Shown here piece after piece: positions 31,241-39,152 of a stretch of 39,152 nucleotides of DNA. The notes under the pieces were generated by a model. It saw nothing but the letters and a program-made list of their open reading frames with translations. It did no database searches and had not been told where the DNA came from. Origin of the DNA: Clostridiales bacterium UBA7103 (GTDB lineage: Bacteria > Bacillota > Clostridia > Oscillospirales > Oscillospiraceae); assembly GCA_002493305.1 (NCBI GenBank), contig DKYJ01000059.1, positions 20,268 to 59,419 on the forward strand, in the 5' to 3' direction. Numbering within the stretch: position 1 is the first letter of the stretch; each line of letters begins with the position of its first letter. The position numbers and the translations under genes are program-made.

Positions 31241-32587
31241 ATGGACGAACTTCTGGGAAGGAAGATACCCCACTCCGCCCCCGCCGAACAGGCGGTGATA
31301 GGGTCTATGCTCATAGATCCACGGTGTATCCCCGAGGTAATGGAAAAACTCAGCGCGGATGAGTTTTATATAAAGCTCAACCACGATATATATGAGACGG
31401 TCTACTCCATGTTTGCCTATGGGCAGACTATCGATCCCGTGACCGTGCTTGACCAGATGAAGGTCAGGGGCGTGTATCAGGAGGGAAACGACGAGTATCT
31501 GGCTCAGGTCATGCGCCTGACGCCCACGGCGGCCAACGTGCTGGAATACGCGGCCATCGTCCGGGACAGGGCACTGCTGCGCCGTCTCGCGGAGACCGCC
31601 GATGAGATAAACGAGATGGTCTACGAGGGCAGCGGAGAGGCGGACACCATGCTGGAGGCTGCCGAGCGGCGGATATACGCCCTGCGTCAGGGCCGAAATG
31701 TGGGCGGGCTTATGCCCATATCCACGGTGGTGCAGGATGTGTTTGACAAGCTCTCGGAGACTGCCGCCTCAGGCAGCAGCATACCGGGCTTGTCCACGGG
31801 TTTGCCCGACCTCGACAGGACTATCCTGGGTCTTAACAGGTCTGAGCTCGTGCTCATTGCAGCAAGACCCGGCATGGGCAAGACGAGCATCGCCTTGAAT
31901 ATCGGCCTGAACGCGGCTATGACGCTGGGAAAGACCATCGCCATCTTCTCCCTCGAAATGTCGAGGGAGCAGCTGACCATGCGCTTCCTCTCAAGAGCCG
32001 CCATGGTGCCTATGCAAAACCTGCTTACAGGTCAGCTTACGGAAAATCAGTGGCGCGATGTGGCGGACGCAGCCCAGACCCTCAGCACCACGGATATCCG
32101 CATTGACGATAACCCCTCGCTGACGGTTTCGGATATGAACGCCCAGTGCAGGCGCATACCGAACCTTGATCTGGTGATAATAGACTATCTCCAGTTGATG
32201 CAGTCGGCGGGCAGCGGGCACTCCTGGTCAAACGAGAGCCGCACCCAGGCCGTGAGCGATATCAGCCGTATGCTCAAGATAATGGCAAAGGAGCTGAATA
32301 TCCCAGTGGTGTGCCTGTCCCAGCTGTCCCGTGCCAACGAGGGCAGACAGGACAAACGCCCCATGCTCTCCGATCTGCGTGAGTCCGGCGCTATCGAACA
32401 GGACGCCGATGTTGTCATAGGTCTTTACAGAGATGGGTATTATAATAAGGAGAGCGAAAACCCGAACCTAGCCGAGGCGATAGTGCTGAAAAACCGCAAG
32501 GGTGCCACTGGCACTGTGCAGCTAAGCTGGCTGCCGGAGTATACCTCTTTCGGCTCGGTTGAACACCGCAGAGAAGATGAATTTTGA
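31241..32587 (+). CDS. dnaB: Replicative DNA helicase DnaB
   Basis: A hexameric 5'-3' helicase at the replication fork (named DnaC in Bacillus). 448 residues. Seen: the N-terminal DnaG-interacting domain (PHSAPAEQAVIGSMLIDP), linker, RecA-like core with Walker A ARPGMGKTS, FSLEMSREQL, Walker B region LDLVIIDYLQLM, and SQLSRANEGRQDKRP and DLRESGAIEQDADVV. ATG at 31241 with AAAGGA about 10 nt upstream; a TTG at 31235 is the alternative. Its end overlaps tilS by 11 nt. Confidence 0.96.
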   Translation: MDELLGRKIPHSAPAEQAVIGSMLIDPRCIPEVMEKLSADEFYIKLNHDIYETVYSMFAYGQTIDPVTVLDQMKVRGVYQEGNDEYLAQVMRLTPTAANVLEYAAIVRDRALLRRLAETADEINEMVYEGSGEADTMLEAAERRIYALRQGRNVGGLMPISTVVQDVFDKLSETAASGSSIPGLSTGLPDLDRTILGLNRSELVLIAARPGMGKTSIALNIGLNAAMTLGKTIAIFSLEMSREQLTMRFLSRAAMVPMQNLLTGQLTENQWRDVADAAQTLSTTDIRIDDNPSLTVSDMNAQCRRIPNLDLVIIDYLQLMQSAGSGHSWSNESRTQAVSDISRMLKIMAKELNIPVVCLSQLSRANEGRQDKRPMLSDLRESGAIEQDADVVIGLYRDGYYNKESENPNLAEAIVLKNRKGATGTVQLSWLPEYTSFGSVEHRREDEF

Positions 32588-33920
32588 GCTTATCTCAAAA
32601 TATAATATGCTCCCCGAAGGCAGCCGCGTGCTCTGCGCCGTCTCCGGCGGGGCGGACTCAATGTGCCTGCTGCATCTGCTGTTTTCGAAACGGCGGGAGC
32701 TGGGCATTGAGCTTTTTGCCGCCCATTATGAGCATGGCCTTAGAGGAGCGGAGTCGCTGGCTGAGGCGGAGTTCGTGAGCGCGTGGTGCGCTGAGAACGG
32801 CATACCCTGCATCGTTGAACACGGAGATGTGGCGGCTTATGCCAGGGAAAAAGGAGCGGGCACCGAGCAGGCCGCAAGAGAATTGAGATACGGCTTTCTC
32901 AGCCGCGCGGCGGAGGAGCTCCGCTGCGACAGGATAGCTACCGCCCACAACGCCGACGATAACGCGGAGACTATTATTTTCAATCTCTGCCGGGGCACCG
33001 GCGGAGCGGGCCTGAGAGGCATACCTCCGGTGCGCTTAAACATTGTCCGTCCGCTGCTGGGCTGCACCAGAGCGGAGATAGAAGAGTATTTGCGCGAAAA
33101 CTCTGTCCCCCATGTTGAGGACAGCAGCAATATGACCGACGATTACAGCCGCAATCTTATCCGCCACAGGGTCATGCCCGTGCTGCGGGAATTAAACCCT
33201 GCCATGGCCGCGGCGGCAAACAGAGCGGCGGAGCTTTCCCGGCAGGACGAGGACTGTCTCGATGCTTTGGCCGGGGAGTTTATAGAGCGGCATTTTGATG
33301 GAGAGAGCCTGCCTCAGAAGGAACTTAGGCAACTGCACCCGGCAATAGCGTCCAGAGTGCTGCGAAGGCTATGCGGCGGCAGCCAGAGCATGGCGTGCAC
33401 CGAGCGAGCCATGAGCCTGCTCGAGGGAAGCGAATATGCCGAGGCGGATATAAGCGGCAGACGGATAAGGCGGGAGCGGGGGCGCATATACTTTAATGAA
33501 GCCCCAGAAGTCAGCATCAGCCCCCGACGGCTCATACCCGGGCAGACGCTTGAAATACCGGAACTGAACCTGCGCCTGAGAAGCGAAATTTGCCGTCAGG
33601 AGACAGAAATTAACGACTTGTTCAAAACTTGCGCCTTTTATTATGACAATATATGTGGTAATATTATCTGCACCGGCAAATTTGACGGGGACAGGCTGCG
33701 GCCACTGGGGAGGGGCTGCACAAAAAGCCTGAAGAGCCTGTTTGCCGAGAATAAGATGACCCGGCAGCAGCGCCAGACCGCGCTGGTTTTCAGGGACGAT
33801 GACGGTATCCTCGCTGTACGCGGGCTGTGCATCGCCCAGCGCGCCGCGGCAAGAGCCGGAGACAAGATAATTCGCATTTATTTTGAAAATACTGATAATA
33901 TAGAAACTGGGAGACAATAG
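32577..33920 (+). CDS. tilS: tRNA(Ile)-lysidine synthetase TilS
   Basis: Converts C34 of tRNA-Ile(CAU) to lysidine, needed to read AUA. Seen: P-loop SGGADSMCLLHLL near residue 24, AAHYEHGLRG, ATAHNADDNAETI and GLRGIPPVR in the catalytic part, then TilS substrate and C-terminal domains (447 residues). The start at 32577 lies inside the end of dnaB (11-nt overlap), with a weak GAGAAG site, suggesting coupled translation. In the usual tilS-hpt-ftsH order. Confidence 0.94.
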   Translation: MNFELISKYNMLPEGSRVLCAVSGGADSMCLLHLLFSKRRELGIELFAAHYEHGLRGAESLAEAEFVSAWCAENGIPCIVEHGDVAAYAREKGAGTEQAARELRYGFLSRAAEELRCDRIATAHNADDNAETIIFNLCRGTGGAGLRGIPPVRLNIVRPLLGCTRAEIEEYLRENSVPHVEDSSNMTDDYSRNLIRHRVMPVLRELNPAMAAAANRAAELSRQDEDCLDALAGEFIERHFDGESLPQKELRQLHPAIASRVLRRLCGGSQSMACTERAMSLLEGSEYAEADISGRRIRRERGRIYFNEAPEVSISPRRLIPGQTLEIPELNLRLRSEICRQETEINDLFKTCAFYYDNICGNIICTGKFDGDRLRPLGRGCTKSLKSLFAENKMTRQQRQTALVFRDDDGILAVRGLCIAQRAAARAGDKIIRIYFENTDNIETGRQ

Positions 33921-33921
33921 C

Positions 33922-34464
33922 ATGGGTGAGATGGAAAAAGATATCCAAAGCGTTCTGCTCTCCGAAGAGGAGATACAGAGAGAGGTGGCCAAGATAGGCG
34001 CGCAGATTTCCAAAGATTTTGCGGGCAAGGAGCCTATATTTGTGGGCGTTTTGAAGGGCTGCTTCATTTTTATGGCGGATCTGATGCGCTATGTGACTAT
34101 TAACTGCTCCATGGACTTTATGGCGGTATCCTCATACAGCGGCACCACCTCCACGGGCGCGGTGAAGATAAACAAAGACCTGAGCGAGGATATCGAGGGC
34201 AGGCACCTTATACTGGTGGAGGATATTCTGGACTCCGGTGTGACGCTCAATTATCTCAAAAACTATCTCATGGTGCGCCGCCCCGCCTCCATTACCATTG
34301 CCACCCTTATGGATAAGCCCGCCCGCCGCAAGGCGGATATCTATGCGGACTATTCCTGCTTTGAGATACCCGACGCTTTTGTGGTAGGCTACGGGCTGGA
34401 TTACAATGAGAAATACCGCAACCTGCCGTATATCGGCGTGCTTAAACCGCAAATTTATTCGTGA
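33922..34464 (+). CDS. hpt: Hypoxanthine phosphoribosyltransferase
   Basis: A purine-salvage enzyme making IMP/GMP from hypoxanthine/guanine and PRPP. 180 residues. Seen: VGVLKGCFIFMADL (PRPP loop I), SYSGTTSTG (flexible loop), the PRPP motif LVEDILDSGVTL, and DAFVVGYGLDYNEKYRNLP at the C terminus, all full matches. It starts 1 nt after the tilS stop and precedes ftsH. Confidence 0.97.
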   Translation: MGEMEKDIQSVLLSEEEIQREVAKIGAQISKDFAGKEPIFVGVLKGCFIFMADLMRYVTINCSMDFMAVSSYSGTTSTGAVKINKDLSEDIEGRHLILVEDILDSGVTLNYLKNYLMVRRPASITIATLMDKPARRKADIYADYSCFEIPDAFVVGYGLDYNEKYRNLPYIGVLKPQIYS

Positions 34465-34500
34465 GGCGATATGCGCTCATGAAAAGGATGTGAAATCTGT

Positions 34501-36543
34501 TTGAAACCCCAACGCAACAGGACAAGAGATCTTGGCTTTTATATCCTGATAATGGTCATCATGATAGCCGTCATTTTCACTCTGACCCGGGATGTGGACA
34601 GCAATAAGATCGAAAACTATTCTGACCTGGCGGATCTTTTCAATGAGGAGAAGGTTCAGTCCTTTATCACAAAGGACAACGAGATACAGCTCACCCTTCG
34701 CACTGAGGATCCCGAGGTAACAGAACAGAAAAGCTATGATATGTACAGCTTCTCCGTGTTCTATTCGGATTTCTCCGACCTGATAAAGGAGCAGTACGAA
34801 AGCGGCGTTCTGGAGAAGTACGACTATACCCCGAGTGCTGTGGTGCCCTGGTGGGCAAGCTTCCTGCCCTACCTTGTTATCATGGTTGCGGCGATGGCGC
34901 TGTGGTATGTGATGATGAACAAGGCCAGCGGCGGCGGAGCGGGCGGCGTTGCCAAGTTCTCCAAAGCGCGCACGAGGCTCGGCAGCGAGGAGAAAAACAA
35001 AAAGACCTTCGCTGATGTCGCGGGCTGCGAGGAGGAGAAGGAGGAGCTGGCGGAGATCGTCGATTTCCTCAAAGATCCCAAGCGTTATACTGCCATGGGC
35101 GCGCGCATACCAAAGGGTGTGCTGCTCGTCGGCCCCCCGGGAACCGGTAAGACTTTGCTTGCAAAGGCTGTGGCGGGCGAGGCAAACGTACAGTTTCTGT
35201 CCATCTCCGGCTCCGACTTTGTGGAGCTGTATGTGGGCGTCGGTGCGGGCCGTGTGAGGGATCTCTTCGAGCAGGCCAAGAAGGTCGCCCCCGCGATAAT
35301 CTTTATCGACGAGATCGACGCTGTCGGCCGTCAGCGCGGCAGCGGTCTCGGAGGCGGTCACGATGAGCGCGAACAGACGCTCAACCAGCTGCTGGTGGAG
35401 ATGGACGGCTTTGGCAATAACGAGGGCGTTATAGTCATGGCGGCCACAAACCGTGCGGATATTCTGGATTCGGCGCTGCTGCGCCCCGGCCGTTTTGACA
35501 GACAGGTGTATGTGGGTCTGCCCGATATCCGCGGCAGAGAGGCTATCCTCAAGATCCATGCAAGAGACAAGCAGCTTGGAGACGATGTTGACCTTAACAG
35601 CATCGCCAAGGGTACCCCGGGCTTTGCCGGGGCTGATCTTGAAAACCTGATGAATGAGGCGGCGCTGCTGGCTGTGCGCCGCAGGCACCGTTTTATCACC
35701 ATGGAGGATGTGGACGAGGCGATACTCAAGGTCCAGATGGGCCCCGAGAAGAAGAGCCGCAAGATGAGCGAGAAGGCCCGCCGCCTGACCGCTTATCACG
35801 AGTCCGGCCACGCCGTCGCGGGCAGATACCTCAAGCATGTTGACCCGGTGCACTATATAACCATCATCCCAAGAGGCATGGCGGGCGGCTTTACGCTCTT
35901 CAGGCCGCAGGAGGATCTGGAAAACTTCAAGTCCAGAGAAGAGATGTTTGAGAGCATCGTTATGGCTCTGGGCGGGCGAGTTGCGGAGAAGCTGTTCCTT
36001 GACGATATTTCCACCGGCGCGTCCGGCGATATCCAGCAGGCCAGCTCCATCGCGCGCGATATGGTCATGAAATACGGCATGAGCGACAGGCTTGGCCCCA
36101 TTTCCTATGACACCTCCGGGCACAGCATTTTTATCGGCCGTGACTTCGGCCAGACCAAGAGCTATTCCGAGGAGACTGCTGGCATAATTGACGAGGAGGT
36201 CAAGGCCATATTCGACAAGGCCGCCGCCCTTTGCGAGCAGATACTCACCGAGCATGCAAACCAGCTGCGCGATCTGGCGGAGTACCTGCTGGTGCATGAG
36301 ACGATGGAGGCCGATGAGTTTAATTACTACTTCGAGTATGGCGAGTTTATGCCGGAGTCGGTGAGAGCGGCGCGCAATGTAAAGCACGATAACACCATCG
36401 AGCGCCCGGCTCGCAAAATCTCCATGACCGACGGTTACGCCGACGAGTCAGCCGGGCAAGAGAGCCGGAGCGTCCCGGAAGGGGAGTCAGCTCCCGCCCC
36501 GGAGAAACACGAAGGCACGGAAGAGCCGGAAAACAGGGAATAA
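34501..36543 (+). CDS. ftsH: ATP-dependent zinc metalloprotease FtsH
   Basis: A membrane-bound AAA+ protease for quality control of membrane and regulatory proteins. 680 residues. Seen: two helices (about 10-28 and 120-140) around an extracytoplasmic domain, Walker A GPPGTGKT (211-218), Walker B IIFIDEIDAVG, SRH region with TNRADILDSALLRPGRFD, and zinc motif HESGH (433-437) with the distal Asp region. The C-terminal 60 residues are a Pro/Glu/Ser-rich tail. TTG start with AAGGATG upstream. The last gene of the tilS-hpt-ftsH group. Confidence 0.97.
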   Translation: MKPQRNRTRDLGFYILIMVIMIAVIFTLTRDVDSNKIENYSDLADLFNEEKVQSFITKDNEIQLTLRTEDPEVTEQKSYDMYSFSVFYSDFSDLIKEQYESGVLEKYDYTPSAVVPWWASFLPYLVIMVAAMALWYVMMNKASGGGAGGVAKFSKARTRLGSEEKNKKTFADVAGCEEEKEELAEIVDFLKDPKRYTAMGARIPKGVLLVGPPGTGKTLLAKAVAGEANVQFLSISGSDFVELYVGVGAGRVRDLFEQAKKVAPAIIFIDEIDAVGRQRGSGLGGGHDEREQTLNQLLVEMDGFGNNEGVIVMAATNRADILDSALLRPGRFDRQVYVGLPDIRGREAILKIHARDKQLGDDVDLNSIAKGTPGFAGADLENLMNEAALLAVRRRHRFITMEDVDEAILKVQMGPEKKSRKMSEKARRLTAYHESGHAVAGRYLKHVDPVHYITIIPRGMAGGFTLFRPQEDLENFKSREEMFESIVMALGGRVAEKLFLDDISTGASGDIQQASSIARDMVMKYGMSDRLGPISYDTSGHSIFIGRDFGQTKSYSEETAGIIDEEVKAIFDKAAALCEQILTEHANQLRDLAEYLLVHETMEADEFNYYFEYGEFMPESVRAARNVKHDNTIERPARKISMTDGYADESAGQESRSVPEGESAPAPEKHEGTEEPENRE

Positions 36544-36553
36544 AATATTGAAT

Positions 36554-36577
36554 CAGGGCGGGCATTTGTCCGCCCTG
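36554..36577 (+). terminator. Hairpin after ftsH
   Basis: CAGGGCGG/CCGCCCTG with an 8-nt loop, 10 nt after the ftsH stop. There is no U run, so it is a weak terminator or mRNA-protecting structure. Confidence 0.5.
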
Positions 36578-36628
36578 TCGGACTGTGTGAAAGACCTTAT
36601 ATATTTTGCTTGAGTAAGGAGCATACAT

Positions 36629-37720
36629 ATGAAGCTTGGAATCGTGGGGCTTCCCAACGTGGGTAAGTCCACCCTCTTTAACGCCATCACCAACGCCGGC
36701 GCACAGTCGGCAAACTTCCCCTTCTGCACCATTGAGCCGAATGTGGGCATGGTCACTGTGCCGGACGCAAGGCTTGATTATCTGGCGGAAATGTACAGCC
36801 CCAAAAAACTGACCCCCGCCGTCATCGAGTTTGTGGATATTGCGGGGCTTGTGCGCGGCGCTTCCAAGGGTGAGGGGCTGGGCAACAAGTTTTTGGGCAA
36901 TATCCGCGCGACGGACGCGATAATCCATGTGGTGCGCTGCTTTGACGATGACAATGTCATCCATGTGGAGGGCGGCGCCGACCCACGCCGCGATATTGAG
37001 ATAATCGACCTTGAGCTTATCATGGCCGATATGGAGATGGTGGAGCGGCGCATCGACAAGGCGCAGAAGGCCGCCAAGGCCGACAAAAAATTCCTCCAGG
37101 AGGCGGAGCTGTTTTCAAGGCTCAGGGAGCATCTCAACGAGGGCAGGAGCGCCCGCAGTTTCCAGTGTGACGAGGAGGAGGCGGAGCTTATCCGCAGCTC
37201 TGACCTGCTGACGATCAAGCCAGTTATCTATGCGGCGAACATGGACGAGGACGGCGTTGCCGACTATCACAACAATGATTATTACAAGACCGTCGCCGCT
37301 ATCGCGGAGGCTGAGGGCTCTCAGGTGCTGCCCATCTGCGCCAAGATGGAGGAGGAGATGACCGGGCTTGATGAGGAGGACAAGCAGCTCTTCCTTGAGG
37401 AACTGGGGCTCGAGGAATCCGGCCTCGACAGAATGATCAAATGCTCGTACAGCCTCCTGGGGCTTATCTCGTTTTTGACCTGCGGCGCTGACGAGTGCAG
37501 GGCATGGACTATAAAGCAGGGCACCAAGGCACCACAGGCCGCCGGTAAGATACACAGTGACTTTGAGCGCGGCTTTATCCGGGCGGAGATAGTTGCTTTT
37601 GACGACCTCAAGGCCTGCGGAAGCATGACAGCCGCCAGGGAAAAGGGCCTTGTGCGCAGCGAGGGCAAGGAATATGTCATGCGCGACGGCGATGTGACGC
37701 TGTTCAGATTCAACGTATGA
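36629..37720 (+). CDS. ychF: Redox-regulated ATPase YchF
   Basis: An Obg-related P-loop NTPase with ATP preference that associates with ribosomes. 363 residues. Seen: G1 GLPNVGKSTLFNAIT (7-21), VPDARLDYLAEMY, G3 VDIAGLVRGASKGEGLGN, the noncanonical G4 NMDED (instead of NKxD), and the C-terminal TGS domain ending FRFNV, as in all YchF. Starts ATG 36629. Confidence 0.97.
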   Translation: MKLGIVGLPNVGKSTLFNAITNAGAQSANFPFCTIEPNVGMVTVPDARLDYLAEMYSPKKLTPAVIEFVDIAGLVRGASKGEGLGNKFLGNIRATDAIIHVVRCFDDDNVIHVEGGADPRRDIEIIDLELIMADMEMVERRIDKAQKAAKADKKFLQEAELFSRLREHLNEGRSARSFQCDEEEAELIRSSDLLTIKPVIYAANMDEDGVADYHNNDYYKTVAAIAEAEGSQVLPICAKMEEEMTGLDEEDKQLFLEELGLEESGLDRMIKCSYSLLGLISFLTCGADECRAWTIKQGTKAPQAAGKIHSDFERGFIRAEIVAFDDLKACGSMTAAREKGLVRSEGKEYVMRDGDVTLFRFNV

Positions 37721-37750
37721 CTAATGTATAGCTGAGGGACAGACGAGAAA

Positions 37751-38377
37751 ATGTATATCTTCGAGCTTATCGGAGTCGCCGCCGCCGCGGTCTGCGGTGC
37801 TATGGCCGCCATTGACAGGAAGGCGGACGCTTTCGGCGTTATTTTCCTCGCAATAATCTCCGCGCTGGGCGGCGGTATTTTGCGCGACACGCTTTTGGGG
37901 CACCTGCCGCCGAGGATGTTTACGAATGTCATATATGTCTCTGTCTCCGCTGCCTGCGGGCTGCTGGTGTTTCTGGACGCGTATATCCGGCGCGAAAAGT
38001 ACAGGCAGCACCGGGACAAGCTGGATAAGATAATGAATGTGCTGGACGCGGTTGGGCTTGCGGCCTTCACGGTCGTGAGCATGGACATCGCCGTTGAGGA
38101 GCAGGGCATGGGTAACGCCATGCTGATAGTCGCGCTCGGCGTCACCACGGGCGTCGGCGGCGGAGTGCTGCGCGATGTGCTGACAAATTCCATGCCGAAG
38201 GTGCTGAGAAAGCGGGTCTATGCTCTGGCGTCCCTCGCCGGGGCGGTGCTGTACTACTTCCTGCTGTACAACGGCGCAAGCCATATGGCGGGCGCGGTGG
38301 TGGCCATGCTTTTGATAATCGGCCTGCGTATTCTGGCGACGGAATATAAGTGGAACCTGCCCCACGCGGAGGTTTGA
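37751..38377 (+). CDS. TRIC cation-channel family protein (UPF0126, YicG-like)
   Basis: A 208-residue membrane protein with seven hydrophobic segments in two similar halves. Each half has the family motif: GGGILRDTLLGHLPPRMF in the first and GGGVLRDVLTNSMPKVL in the second. Bacterial relatives form trimeric monovalent cation channels. Thirty bases separate it from ychF, so it may be co-transcribed. Confidence 0.9.
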   Translation: MYIFELIGVAAAAVCGAMAAIDRKADAFGVIFLAIISALGGGILRDTLLGHLPPRMFTNVIYVSVSAACGLLVFLDAYIRREKYRQHRDKLDKIMNVLDAVGLAAFTVVSMDIAVEEQGMGNAMLIVALGVTTGVGGGVLRDVLTNSMPKVLRKRVYALASLAGAVLYYFLLYNGASHMAGAVVAMLLIIGLRILATEYKWNLPHAEV

Positions 38378-38404
38378 TGCGATTGTGGACAAAGCCTCGC
38401 AGAG

Positions 38405-38575
38405 TTCGCCGCACGAGGGCGGCGAATAAAATTCAAATAAGTTTTTGGCGGGGCGTGTACCTGCCAAAAACACTTCTCGCGCAATGAGTGTCGAAATGTA
38501 CGCCGTAGGCGTACATTGAGGCGCGAATGAAGTGCAAGCCTTTTCGTCGTCAAAGCCATTTGGCTTTGGCGACGA
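38405..38575. repeat. Cluster of nested hairpins, likely dispersed intergenic repeat
   Basis: In the gap before thrS: TTCGCCGC/GCGGCGAA (38405-38426), TTTTTGGC/GCCAAAAA (38442-38470), and AATGTACGCC/GGCGTACATT (38495-38517), the last enclosed by CACTTCTCGCGC/GCGCGAATGAAGTG (38471-38534). Last is a 14-bp stem, TCGTCGTCAAAGCC with 38562-38575. Almost every base pairs locally. It ends just before the thrS promoter and encodes no credible protein. Confidence 0.7.
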
Positions 38576-38590
38576 TTTGAAAATTCCGAG

Positions 38591-38619
38591 TTGACAGAAC
38601 GAAAAACCGGTGTTATCAT
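38591..38619 (+). promoter_or_regulatory. Sigma-A promoter of thrS
   Basis: A perfect TTGACA (38591-38596), a 17-nt spacer and TATCAT (38614-38619), directly upstream of the T-box leader. Confidence 0.85.
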
Positions 38620-38625
38620 AGCCGG

Positions 38626-38914
38626 GTAAAAGGCGATGACGGAGAACGCCTGCGTAATACCGTACAGGTAAACGTTGAATAAATCGTCTGCGGTGCTTTG
38701 CGGACAATTTAATCATTGTTTGCTCAGAGAGGGCAGCCTTGGCTGGAAGCTGCCCCGTAAAAACGCAAGGTGACCGCTCCACGAGCCGGTGTGCCGAATT
38801 AACAGTAAGCGCTCCCGCAGGGTCGGCGTTATTTGACCGAATGAGTTAAAATTCAAGGTGGAACCGTGCGTTACCGCACCCTTGGCGTTATGCTGAGGGT
38901 GTGTTTATTTTTTG
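38626..38914 (+). promoter_or_regulatory. T-box riboswitch leader of thrS with terminator
   Basis: The leader senses uncharged tRNA-Thr. Seen: Stem I begins near GGCGATGACGGAGA. The antiterminator is AAGG + GTGCG pairing with CGCAC + CCTT (38855-38883), with the seven-base T-box bulge TGGAACC. The competing terminator CACCCTTGGC/GCTGAGGGTG (38877-38901) is followed by GTGTTTATTTTTT. The bulge base after TGG is A, expected to pair with U73 of the tRNA acceptor end. I could not place the specifier codon with confidence. Confidence 0.92.
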
Positions 38915-38928
38915 AGGAGGAGATATTA

Positions 38929-39152
38929 TGGACGAGAAAAAATTCACTTTTGAAAACCCCGAATATAAGGACACCTATCGCCACACTACAAGCCACATTC
39001 TGGCTCAGGCCGTCAAGCGCCTGTACCCCGAAGTGAAGCTTGCGATAGGCCCGGCTATCGAAAACGGTTTTTATTACGACTTTGACGCGCCCTTCGCCAT
39101 AACCCCGGAGATACTGGAACAGTTAGAAGCGGAGATGCGCAAGATCTGCAAG
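38929..39152 (+). CDS. thrS: Threonyl-tRNA synthetase, 5' part
   Basis: Charges tRNA-Thr. The first 74 codons are in the window, cut at the right edge. They hold the start of the editing/catalytic region: YRHTTSHILAQAVKRLYP with the HxxxH of the editing site, then VKLAIGPAIENGFYYDFD. This begins only about 17 residues from the start, so the N-terminal TGS domain of long ThrS forms is missing, as in short clostridial ThrS. GAGGAGG before the ATG. Control by the T-box just upstream. Confidence 0.95.

Noticed and set aside
34477..36387. A 636-codon open frame on the minus strand opposite ftsH
   Set aside because: It runs exactly antisense to a complete, motif-rich ftsH; composition is His/Leu/Gly-rich without domains. 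A shadow of GC-biased codon use.
37721..38782. A 353-codon minus-strand frame over the TRIC-family gene and the hairpin element
   Set aside because: The plus strand has a clear TRIC protein; the remainder is translated repeat sequence.

Overview
The window reads as chromosomal DNA of an anaerobic, endospore-forming member of the Clostridia, most like the Oscillospiraceae. Reasons: a T-box leader before thrS, strong AGGAGG ribosome sites with many TTG and GTG starts, a TRAP uptake cluster, an Rnf-type operon, a SpoIIQ-like gene behind a SigF-like promoter, and the gene runs gdpP-rplI-dnaB and tilS-hpt-ftsH. I saw no tRNA, rRNA, CRISPR, phage or transposase gene.

Left part (1-12.2 kb): the 5' half of mnmG (minus), a secreted anchored protein and a small zinc-ribbon protein (plus). 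A catabolic island follows: a GntR/FCD regulator (plus) and, convergent to it, a minus-strand operon of enolase-superfamily dehydratase, TRAP DctQ, DctM and DctP, and an Old-Yellow-Enzyme-type flavin/Fe-S oxidoreductase. This would import an organic acid, dehydrate it and possibly reduce an enoate. Next comes an iscR-nifS-iscU Fe-S assembly operon (minus) with an 11-bp inverted repeat in front of iscR.

Middle part (12.4-23.1 kb, plus): an amino-acid-type ABC transporter (binding protein, permease, ATPase), a block of consecutive hairpins, then the most unusual region, a flavin-based membrane redox operon. It encodes a tandem-repeat lipoprotein, ApbE flavin transferase, RnfC (frameshifted), RnfD, a double-length RnfG with two SGAT flavinylation motifs, RnfE, RnfA, a NusG-II protein and a Gx transporter. 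It has no rnfB, and three of the four cysteines expected to hold the intramembrane Fe-S cluster of RnfA/RnfE are replaced (RnfA T28 and S113; RnfE L106). This looks like a divergent Rnf-like complex whose electron route differs from the textbook Fd:NAD+ enzyme.

Right part (23.1 kb-end): enolase, a SpoIIQ-like M23 protein, and a minus-strand group (TraX-like, cupin, LUD, sugar nucleotidyltransferase). Then the plus-strand core block gdpP, rplI, dnaB, tilS, hpt, ftsH, ychF, a TRIC-family channel, and thrS behind a T-box. Two multi-hairpin intergenic elements (26080-26393 and 38405-38575) look like dispersed repeats. The spoIIQ leader can fold so that read-through RNA from eno hides the ribosome site, while RNA started at the SigF-like promoter cannot.
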